Below, in pieces: positions 1 through 5,404 of a DNA stretch of 5,404 bases. The position numbers and the translations under genes were made by a program. Every line of letters begins with the position of its first letter. Position 1 is the first letter of the stretch. Location: positions 1-5,404 of the forward strand of contig JAHWLA010000188.1 in NCBI GenBank assembly GCA_019347595.1, given 5' to 3'. The notes under the pieces were generated by a model. It did no database searches and was not told the DNA's origin. It worked only from the letters and a program-made list of their open reading frames with translations. Source of the DNA: Actinomycetota bacterium. GTDB lineage: Bacteria; Actinomycetota; Acidimicrobiia; Acidimicrobiales; JAHWLA01.

Positions 1-2567
1 AGCGGGAGTGGTCGCTCAAGCAGGTGGCCGACCGGGTGGCCGACACCATCACCGAGTGGGGCCTCAAGGACGGCTACTTCCTCGACCGGGCCGAGGCCGA
101 CGTCTTCAACGCCGAGCTCAAGTACCTGATCGTCCACCAGAAGGCGGCGTTCAACTCGCCGGTGTGGTTCAACATCGGCGTGGCGGGCGTGCCCCAGCAG
201 GCGTCGGCCTGCTTCATCCTCGCCGTCGAGGACAAGATGGACGCCATCCTCGACTGGTACAAGGAGGAGGGCACGATCTTCAAGGGCGGGTCGGGCTCCG
301 GCATCAACCTGTCGAAGATCCGCTCGTCCTACGAGCCGCTCCAGGGCGGCGGCACCGCCTCCGGCCCCGTCAGCTTCATGCGGGGCGCCGACGCCTCGGC
401 AGGCACCATCAAGTCGGGCGGCAAGACGCGCCGCGCCGCCAAGATGGTCATCCTCGACGTCGACCACCCCGACATCGAGGACTTCATCTGGTGCAAGGCC
501 ATCGAGGAGCGCAAGGCCCGCGCCCTGCGCGACGCCGGCTTCGACATGGACCTCGACGGCAAGGACAGCCACTCCATCCAGTACCAGAACGCCAACAACT
601 CGGTGCGGGTGACCGACGAGTTCATGCAGGCGGTCGTCGACGACGGCGACTGGGACCTGGTGGCCGTCACGTCGGGCGAGGTGGTGCGCACAGTCAAGGC
701 GCGCGACCTCATGCGCCAGATCGCCAAGGCGACGTGGGAGTGCGCCGACCCCGGCATGCAGTACGACACCACGATCAACAAGTGGCACACGGCGGCCAAC
801 ACCGGCCGCATCAACGGGTCCAACCCGTGCTCGGAGTACATGCACCTCGACAACTCGGCGTGCAACCTGGCCTCGCTCAACCTGCTGACGTTCCTCGGCA
901 ACGACGACGTCTTCGACGTCGACGGCTTCCGGGCCGCCACCGAGGTGGTGTTCACCGCCCAGGAGATCCTCGTCGGCAATGCCGACTACCCGACGGAGAA
1001 GATCGCTGCCACGTCGCGCCGGTTCCGCCAGCTCGGCATCGGCTACGCCAACCTGGGCGCCCTGCTCATGGCGCTGGGCATGGCCTACGACAGCGACGAG
1101 GGCCGGGCGTGGGCGGCGGCCATCACCGCGCTGCTGACCGGGCACTCCTACGCCACGTCGGCCCGCACGGCCGCCCGCATGGGGCCGTTCGCCGGCTACA
1201 CCGAGAACGCCGAGCACATGACGCGGGTGCTGCGCATGCACCGCGACGAGGTGGCCAAGATCGACGAGGAGAAGGTGCAGACCTCCCTGCTCGACGCCGC
1301 CCAGGAGGCGTGGGACAGCGCCGTCGAGCTCGGTGAGCGCTACGGCGTGCGCAACTCGCAGGCCTCGGTGCTGGCGCCCACCGGCACCATCGGCCTGCTC
1401 ATGGACTGCGACACCACCGGCATCGAGCCCGACCTCGGCCTGGTCAAGATGAAGAAGCTCGTCGGCGGCGGGACGATGTCGATCGTCAACCAGACGGTGC
1501 CGCGGGCGCTGCGCAACCTGGGGTACTCCGAGGACGAGATCACCGCCATCGTCGCCTACATCGACGAGCACAAGTCGATCGTGGGGGCGCCCGCCCTCAA
1601 GGCCGAGCACCTCTCGGTGTTCGCCTGCTCCATGGGCGACAACACCATCCACTACACCGGGCACGTGCGGATGATGGCGGCCGTGCAGCCCTTCATCTCC
1701 GGCGCCATCTCCAAGACGGTCAACATGCCGGAGGAGGTCACGGTCGAGGAGGTCGAGCAGCTCCACATCGATGCCTGGCAGATGGGGCTCAAGGCCGTCG
1801 CCGTCTACCGCGACAACTGCAAGGTGGCCCAGCCGCTGTCCACGGTGAAGAAGGGCGTGGCGGCGGGGACGCCCGAGGCCCACGACGCCGAGCTGGCCGA
1901 GAAGGTGGCCGAGCTGGAGAAGGCGCTGGCCAACCAGACCACGATCGTGGTGAAGCAGCCCATCCGGGAGCGGCTGCCCAAGCGGCGGAAGTCGTACACG
2001 TTCGCCTTCCGGCTGGCCGACTGCGAGGGCTACGTCACCGTCGGCGAGTACGAGGACGGCCGTCCCGGCGAGGTGTTCATGAAGGTCTCCAAGCAGGGCT
2101 CGACCCTGGCCGGGATCATGGACGCCTTCTCCATCTCGGTGTCGTTGGGGCTCCAGCACGGGGTGCCGCTGCGCACGTACGTGTCGAAGTACACCAACAT
2201 GCGCTTCGAGCCCGCGGGCATGACCGACGACGCCGACCTGCGCATCGCCTCGTCGCTGGTCGACTACATCTTCCGCCGGCTGGCGGTCGACTACCTGCCC
2301 GACGAGGAGCGGGCCGAGCTCGGCATCCTCACCACGGACGAGCGCACCCAGCCCACGCTGCCCGGGGTGGAGGAGAACACCACGCCCACCGAGGGCATCG
2401 TGTTGGCGGCGCCCACCGAGGCCGTCGTGCAGGCGGCCCCCGAGGTGCTGTCGCCGATGCCCGCCCACTCCGATGCGCCCTACTGCTACCAGTGCGGCGT
2501 GCAGATGCAGCGAGCGGGCTCGTGCCATGCGTGCCCGAGCTGCGGCACCACCAGCGGCTGCTCGTAG
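1..2567 (+). CDS. nrdJ: Vitamin B12-dependent (class II) ribonucleotide reductase, 5'-partial
   Basis: Class II ribonucleotide reductase, a cytoplasmic enzyme that converts ribonucleotides to deoxyribonucleotides using an adenosylcobalamin-generated thiyl radical, without needing oxygen. The frame is open to the left edge (first full codon nt 3-5), so about 100 N-terminal residues are probably missing; 854 are visible. Numbered from nt 3: redox cysteine C70 (QQASACF), radical-site motif NPCSE with N274, C276 and E278, and second redox cysteine C287 (DNSACNL). The C276-C287 spacing of 11 matches the catalytic pair known from the Lactobacillus enzyme. PTGTIG lies at 459-464. A short charged helix (about 620-645) leads to a TSCPD domain (about 660-740), then an Ala/Pro/Thr-rich linker and a cysteine-rich tail (C828, C831, C841, C844, C847, C853) that may bind zinc and/or re-reduce the active site. 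No intein interrupts the visible part. The promoter, and any cobalamin riboswitch or NrdR box, would lie outside the window. Family assignment is very secure. Confidence 0.97.
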   Translation, partial: REWSLKQVADRVADTITEWGLKDGYFLDRAEADVFNAELKYLIVHQKAAFNSPVWFNIGVAGVPQQASACFILAVEDKMDAILDWYKEEGTIFKGGSGSGINLSKIRSSYEPLQGGGTASGPVSFMRGADASAGTIKSGGKTRRAAKMVILDVDHPDIEDFIWCKAIEERKARALRDAGFDMDLDGKDSHSIQYQNANNSVRVTDEFMQAVVDDGDWDLVAVTSGEVVRTVKARDLMRQIAKATWECADPGMQYDTTINKWHTAANTGRINGSNPCSEYMHLDNSACNLASLNLLTFLGNDDVFDVDGFRAATEVVFTAQEILVGNADYPTEKIAATSRRFRQLGIGYANLGALLMALGMAYDSDEGRAWAAAITALLTGHSYATSARTAARMGPFAGYTENAEHMTRVLRMHRDEVAKIDEEKVQTSLLDAAQEAWDSAVELGERYGVRNSQASVLAPTGTIGLLMDCDTTGIEPDLGLVKMKKLVGGGTMSIVNQTVPRALRNLGYSEDEITAIVAYIDEHKSIVGAPALKAEHLSVFACSMGDNTIHYTGHVRMMAAVQPFISGAISKTVNMPEEVTVEEVEQLHIDAWQMGLKAVAVYRDNCKVAQPLSTVKKGVAAGTPEAHDAELAEKVAELEKALANQTTIVVKQPIRERLPKRRKSYTFAFRLADCEGYVTVGEYEDGRPGEVFMKVSKQGSTLAGIMDAFSISVSLGLQHGVPLRTYVSKYTNMRFEPAGMTDDADLRIASSLVDYIFRRLAVDYLPDEERAELGILTTDERTQPTLPGVEENTTPTEGIVLAAPTEAVVQAAPEVLSPMPAHSDAPYCYQCGVQMQRAGSCHACPSCGTTSGCS

Positions 2568-2586
2568 AACGGCACGCACGCAGTTT

Positions 2587-2629
2587 CCGGAGGCAGGAAT
2601 GCCCGCTCAGCGGGCATTCCTGCCTCCGG
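2587..2629. terminator. Perfect palindrome, probable bidirectional terminator
   Basis: The arm at 2587-2606 (CCGGAGGCAGGAATGCCCGC) is exactly repeated in reverse complement at 2610-2629, and T2607/A2609 also complement around a single central C2608. As RNA this is a stem of about 20 bp with a 3-nt loop. It starts 19 bases after the nrdJ stop and ends 13 bases before the last codon of the converging DUF429 gene, so it can serve both transcripts. Neither side has a clear U-tract, so the terminator role rests on position and stem strength. It could instead be one copy of a dispersed palindromic repeat. Confidence 0.8.
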
Positions 2630-2642
2630 TTCGCGTTCGGGC

Positions 2643-3299
2643 TCAGTACCAGATAGCGATGCCGTCCTCGGGCGGGTCGGGGAGCGACGACGCCGTGCCC
2701 GCCGCGATGCGGGCGGCACTCCACGCCACGACGGCGGCGTCGAGCACGTCGTCGGGGCCGGCCGCACCGGCCGCGCCGACGTCGTCGGGGACGACGATGC
2801 CCGCCTCGGCGAGCAGGCGCCGGCGCAGCGCCAGCCCGTTCCACGTCGTCTTCGCCCAACGCAGCGGCTCGCCTGCCAGCGCCCGGAACGAAACCTCGGG
2901 GTGCACCTCGTGGACGGGTACGCCGACGTGATGGCGCAGGGCAGCCACCTCCCGCGTCTTGGCCACCAGCACCCACGACTGCTTCGACAACCCCTGGCCC
3001 GACACGGCGACGCAGCGGGCGGCAGCCTCGGCGTAATCGGCGGCGTCCATCACCGACGTCGGCAGCGCCGGGAACACGCTGTGGCGCCGCGGCCCCACGA
3101 ACACCCGCGCCGCCACGTCGCACGCCCGCCGGCCGATCGCCGTGGTGCCGATGGGGATGTCGACGCCGACGACGGTCGGCGAACACGACGCGATCGCCTC
3201 TTCCGCAGAGGCGGCCACCACCGCGCCGGCGAAGACTCCATCCTCCAGCACCACGCCGACCCAGCCGCTCCGGCACGCGTCCAACCCCACGACTTCCAT
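2643..3299 (-). CDS. DUF429 family protein (predicted RNase H-like fold nuclease)
   Basis: A 218-residue protein recognised as DUF429, a family predicted to have an RNase H-like fold and nuclease activity but with no established role. Visible family features: an N-terminal strand with an acidic residue and GW signature (GLDACRSGWVGV, D7), a second acidic strand (VGVDIPIG, D47), the RRACDVAAR and GPRRHSVFPA segments (about 57-79), EVHPEVSF (E131, H133, E135) and a C-terminal acidic helix DDVLDAAVVAWSA (D183, D184, D187). These acids could bind metal; that is inference from the fold. The ATG at 3299 was chosen because the conserved region begins right there. An upstream ATG at 3353 would add 18 residues without family character and overlap the divergent gene by 14 bp. 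No strong Shine-Dalgarno is seen. It converges on nrdJ and diverges from the DsbA-like gene, so it is probably monocistronic. No signal peptide or membrane segment. Confidence 0.86.
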   Translation of the reverse strand: MEVVGLDACRSGWVGVVLEDGVFAGAVVAASAEEAIASCSPTVVGVDIPIGTTAIGRRACDVAARVFVGPRRHSVFPALPTSVMDAADYAEAAARCVAVSGQGLSKQSWVLVAKTREVAALRHHVGVPVHEVHPEVSFRALAGEPLRWAKTTWNGLALRRRLLAEAGIVVPDDVGAAGAAGPDDVLDAAVVAWSAARIAAGTASSLPDPPEDGIAIWY

Positions 3300-3339
3300 G
3301 GGCGGGATGATCGCGCCGCGGCGTAGCGTTGGACCCCTT
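3300..3339. promoter_or_regulatory. Compact divergent promoter region (DUF429 / DsbA-like)
   Basis: Only 40 bp separate the two divergent start codons, so both promoters must sit here or inside the opposite gene. On the plus strand TAGCGT (3324-3329) fits the actinobacterial TANNNT -10 pattern and ends 10 bases before the GTG, the spacing expected for a leaderless transcript. On the minus strand GATCAT (3312-3307) ends 7 bases before the ATG and matches 4 of 6 bases of TATAAT. Neither gene has a convincing Shine-Dalgarno, which agrees with leaderless expression. The motifs are short and could be chance. Confidence 0.4.
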
Positions 3340-4020
3340 GTGAAGATCGACATCTGGTCCGACGTCGTGTGCCCGTGGTGCTACATGGGCAAGCGCAACT
3401 TCGAGCTGGCGTTGGCCCGCTTCGAGCACGGCGACCAGGTGGAGGTGACCTTCCGCTCCTTCGAGCTCGACCCCAACGCACCGGCCGAGCGGGAGGGCGA
3501 CTACGCCGAGCGCCTGGCCCGCAAGTACCACGTCTCCGTCGGCCAAGCCCGGGCCATGACAGCTCGCATCGTCGACGCCGGCGCCCAGGTGGACATCGAC
3601 TTCCGCTTCGACCGGAGCCGCGCCGGCAACACCTTCGACGCCCACCGCCTCCTTCACCTGGCCGCCGACCGTGGCGTCCAGGCTGCCGTCAAGGAGCGCC
3701 TCATGCGGGCCACCTTCACCGACGGCGAACCCGTCGCCGACCGCGAGACGCTCGTCCGCTTGGCCGTGGAAGCCGGGCTCGACGAGGACGACGTGCGCAC
3801 CGCGCTCGACGCCGGCCTCTACGCGGAGGCCGTGCGGGAGGACGAGCGGGCGGCGGGCGACTTCGACATCACCGGGGTGCCGTTCTTCGTGATCGACGGC
3901 GCCTACGGCATCGCAGGCGCCCAGCCGCCCGACGTCCTCCTGCGGGTGCTCCAGCGCCGGTGGGCCGACGTCGAGGCGAGCGCCGCGCCCGGCTGCGACG
4001 GCGACACCTGCGCCGTCTGA
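3340..4020 (+). CDS. DsbA-family oxidoreductase, FrnE type
   Basis: A 226-residue thioredoxin-fold protein of the DsbA/FrnE family, related to 2-hydroxychromene-2-carboxylate isomerases and likely acting in thiol-disulfide exchange. It opens with the first beta strand and the active-site motif C11-P-W-C14 followed by YMGKRNFE. A helical insertion with FRSFELDPNAP (about 38-48) and FDAHRLLHLA follows, then TGVPFFVIDG with cis-proline P181 facing the active site. The C-terminus GCDGDTCAV carries a second cysteine pair, C219-x4-C224, like the CX4C pair described in Deinococcus FrnE. No signal peptide is present, so it should be cytoplasmic, unlike periplasmic DsbA. The GTG at 3340 was chosen because the conserved strand begins there; starting at 3142 would bury the gene in the divergent DUF429 gene. 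The CPWC motif favours oxidoreductase over isomerase, but the substrate is unknown. Confidence 0.92.
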   Translation: MKIDIWSDVVCPWCYMGKRNFELALARFEHGDQVEVTFRSFELDPNAPAEREGDYAERLARKYHVSVGQARAMTARIVDAGAQVDIDFRFDRSRAGNTFDAHRLLHLAADRGVQAAVKERLMRATFTDGEPVADRETLVRLAVEAGLDEDDVRTALDAGLYAEAVREDERAAGDFDITGVPFFVIDGAYGIAGAQPPDVLLRVLQRRWADVEASAAPGCDGDTCAV

Positions 4021-4022
4021 CC

Positions 4023-4076
4023 CCGTTCTCGTTTCGAAAGTGCGCGCTCCCGTGCGCAGTTCCGTAACGAGAACGG
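4023..4076. terminator. Long imperfect hairpin, probable bidirectional terminator
   Basis: The arm at 4023-4033 (CCGTTCTCGTT) is the exact reverse complement of 4066-4076. The pairing continues inward in the same register: CG 4035-4036 with 4063-4064, AA 4038-4039 with 4060-4061, TGCGC 4041-4045 with 4054-4058, a G-U pair and a last C-G pair, leaving the loop TCCC (4048-4051). Single mismatches fall at 4034/4065, 4037/4062 and 4040/4059. It fills the 62-bp gap between the DsbA-like stop and the stop of the converging SDR gene, which supports a two-way terminator. There is no long U-tract. Confidence 0.75.
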
Positions 4077-4082
4077 CGTGGG

Positions 4083-5404
4083 CTAGGCGACAACCTCCGG
4101 GTACAGCACGAACGTGGGCTTGGGCCGCCGCCGTTCCACCCGGGCCACCCGCCGGGCGATGACCCGCTCGGCGATGCGGGGGAACCACCGCACCGCCAGC
4201 AGTTGCACGTGGGTGGACGGCGACGACGCCACCGTCCGCCGCCGCGTCTCGATGGCCGCCACGATGGCCGCGGCCGCCGCCTCCACCGGCTCGTGGGGGA
4301 CGATGCCGTCGAGCGACACCCCGTCGGCGGCCGGCCCCGCGTGAATCGACGTGCGGATGTAGCCGGGCAGCACGGCCGACACCGCCACCCGCCGTCCGTA
4401 CTCCATGCGGAGGGTGTCGCCGTAGGCCAGCACCGCCCGCTTGCTGGCCGAGTACGCCGCGGCGTACGGCACTGTGGCCACGGCCAGCCCCGACGCCACG
4501 TTGACCACCTGGCCCCGTGCCGCCAGCAGCGCGGGCATGGCCGACGCGGTGGCGTTCCACACGCCGAACAGGTTGACGGCGACCGTCGCCTGGGCGCGGG
4601 CGTCGGGCGTCGCGCCGCTGTCGCCCGCGGTGCCCACTCCGGCGTTGTTGACGAGCACGTCGATGCCGCCCAGCCGACGGGATGCCTCCGCCACCGCGGC
4701 GCCGGCGGCCACCGGGTCGGTCACGTCGGCGGCGACGACCCCGGGCGCCTCCACCCGATCGATGCCGACGACCCGGGCGCCGTTGCGCTCCAACGCCGTC
4801 GTCACCGCTCGACCGATGCCGCCTGCGGCGCCGGTGACGACTACCCGCCGGCCTTCGAGAGGCGGCTTCGAGAGCGGCCACACGCCCGCCCGCCGTCGCC
4901 GGTCGAGCGCCACGTAGCCCGCCACCAGCACGGCCAGCACGCCGAAGATCGACAACGCCACCCACAGGTAGGCGAGCACCGCAGGCCACGTCGGCCCCTC
5001 GTGGGCCTCCCGCTGGAGCACCGCCTGCTCGGAGCCGAATGGCGACCGCCGCTCGGCGACCACCGGGACCTCGGACGCACCGATCGTCTCGTCCTCGGGC
5101 AGGAACACCGACACGACACCGCGCTGGGCGCCGTCGGCGTAGGTGATCATCGTCTTCCAGGTGCCGCCAACCGGCATGGCGTGCTCCGCCCGCCACACGT
5201 TTTCGCCGGATGCGACGAGCTCGGCGTGGCGCGATCCCCCGCCCTGCCAGGAGAAGACCTCGAACCAGTCGACCCCGTGGCCCAGCGACGGGTCGTCGGT
5301 CACCACCTCGATGTCGACGAGACCGGGCCCGGCCGGCGTTGTGCGCACCACGAGCGAGGCATCCGGGACGTCACGGGGGAACGGCACCACGACGCCCAAC
5401 GCCA
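4083..5404 (-). CDS. Membrane-anchored SDR-family oxidoreductase with N-terminal extracytoplasmic domain, 5'-partial
   Basis: One uninterrupted frame joins three parts (residues numbered from the TTG codon at 5399). Residues about 1-135 form a hydrophilic, beta-rich module with GTWKTMITYADG and VVSVFLPEDE, resembling extracytoplasmic beta-sandwich modules of actinobacterial membrane proteins; its family is not firmly identified. Residues about 138-165 are one hydrophobic helix ending in DRRRR, implying N-outside, C-inside. Residues about 182-438 are a complete classical SDR: TGAAGGIG cofactor loop (189-196), D214 at the end of the second strand (suggesting NAD(H)), D225, NNAG (251-254), and catalytic N276, S303, Y316 and K320 with normal spacing, then PGYIRT. 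The basic C-terminal tail may lie on the membrane. The frame is still open at the right edge, so the true start, and possibly a signal sequence or further helices, lie outside. The reaction would be NAD(P)-dependent alcohol/ketone interconversion; the substrate is unknown. SDR identity is very secure, the role of the front module is not. Confidence 0.9.
   Translation of the reverse strand, partial: ALGVVVPFPRDVPDASLVVRTTPAGPGLVDIEVVTDDPSLGHGVDWFEVFSWQGGGSRHAELVASGENVWRAEHAMPVGGTWKTMITYADGAQRGVVSVFLPEDETIGASEVPVVAERRSPFGSEQAVLQREAHEGPTWPAVLAYLWVALSIFGVLAVLVAGYVALDRRRRAGVWPLSKPPLEGRRVVVTGAAGGIGRAVTTALERNGARVVGIDRVEAPGVVAADVTDPVAAGAAVAEASRRLGGIDVLVNNAGVGTAGDSGATPDARAQATVAVNLFGVWNATASAMPALLAARGQVVNVASGLAVATVPYAAAYSASKRAVLAYGDTLRMEYGRRVAVSAVLPGYIRTSIHAGPAADGVSLDGIVPHEPVEAAAAAIVAAIETRRRTVASSPSTHVQLLAVRWFPRIAERVIARRVARVERRRPKPTFVLYPEVVA

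Noticed and set aside
24..26. GTG at nt 24 as the nrdJ start codon.
   Set aside because: The frame is open upstream to the edge with family-like sequence, and a start here would lose the N-terminal part of the enzyme.
8..1336. A 442-codon plus-strand frame overlapping nrdJ.
   Set aside because: Its composition is dominated by Arg, Gly, Pro and His with no domain. The overlapping nrdJ frame contains every class II reductase motif.
822..1400. Possible intein insertion in nrdJ, a common intein host.
   Set aside because: The sequence runs through NPCSE, the second redox cysteine and PTGTIG without any inserted block or splicing motifs.
2568..2642. A small RNA gene in the nrdJ-DUF429 gap.
   Set aside because: The gap is 75 bp and most of it is the palindrome. 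No promoter is visible, so a terminator explains it more simply.
3142..3339. In-frame upstream extension of the DsbA-like gene to nt 3142.
   Set aside because: The extra 66 residues lack family similarity and would overlap the well-supported DUF429 gene on the other strand.
3369..4067. A 232-codon plus-strand frame overlapping the DsbA-like gene and running into the hairpin.
   Set aside because: Its translation is Arg/Pro-rich without motifs, while the overlapping frame has CPWC, the cis-proline and the CX4C tail.
2329..5196. A 955-codon open frame on the minus strand crossing the whole right half.
   Set aside because: It is rich in Arg/Gly/Ala with no recognisable domain, runs opposite to nrdJ and frnE-like genes and in the wrong frame through the DUF429 and SDR genes. 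Long spurious frames are expected in high-GC DNA.
5397..5399. TTG at 5399 as the start of the SDR fusion gene.
   Set aside because: The frame remains open to the window edge, only five bases further, and there is no room to see a ribosome binding site. The gene is better treated as cut by the edge.

Overview
The window is a high-GC stretch (strong G/C preference at third codon positions) carrying four protein genes and almost no non-coding DNA. Both edges cut through a gene. The GC content, an adenosylcobalamin-dependent ribonucleotide reductase of the long TSCPD-containing type, a FrnE-type DsbA protein and a likely leaderless GTG start suggest an actinobacterium, possibly of the Acidimicrobiia. 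That placement is inference from style and family; no rRNA or other phylogenetic marker is present.

Layout: (1) nt 1-2567, plus strand, the body and complete C-terminus of a class II ribonucleotide reductase (nrdJ), with its N-terminus off the left edge. (2) nt 2587-2629, a perfect palindrome between the converging nrdJ and DUF429 genes, read as a two-way terminator. (3) nt 2643-3299, minus strand, a DUF429 protein with a predicted RNase H-like fold. (4) nt 3300-3339, a 40-bp divergent promoter region. (5) nt 3340-4020, plus strand, a FrnE-type DsbA-family oxidoreductase. (6) nt 4023-4076, a second long hairpin between converging genes. (7) nt 4083-5404, minus strand, an unusual membrane protein in which an extracytoplasmic module and one transmembrane helix are joined to a full short-chain dehydrogenase/reductase (SDR) domain; its N-terminus is off the right edge.

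The genes alternate in direction (+, -, +, -), so this is not one operon, and no shared pathway is evident. Each is probably an independent unit: NrdJ makes deoxynucleotides, the FrnE-like protein handles thiols or disulfides, the DUF429 protein is uncharacterised, and the SDR is a membrane-anchored oxidoreductase of unknown substrate. No mobile element, CRISPR array, tRNA, rRNA or phage gene is visible. No clearly novel multi-gene system can be supported. The most unusual items are the membrane-anchored SDR fusion and the two long intergenic palindromes.
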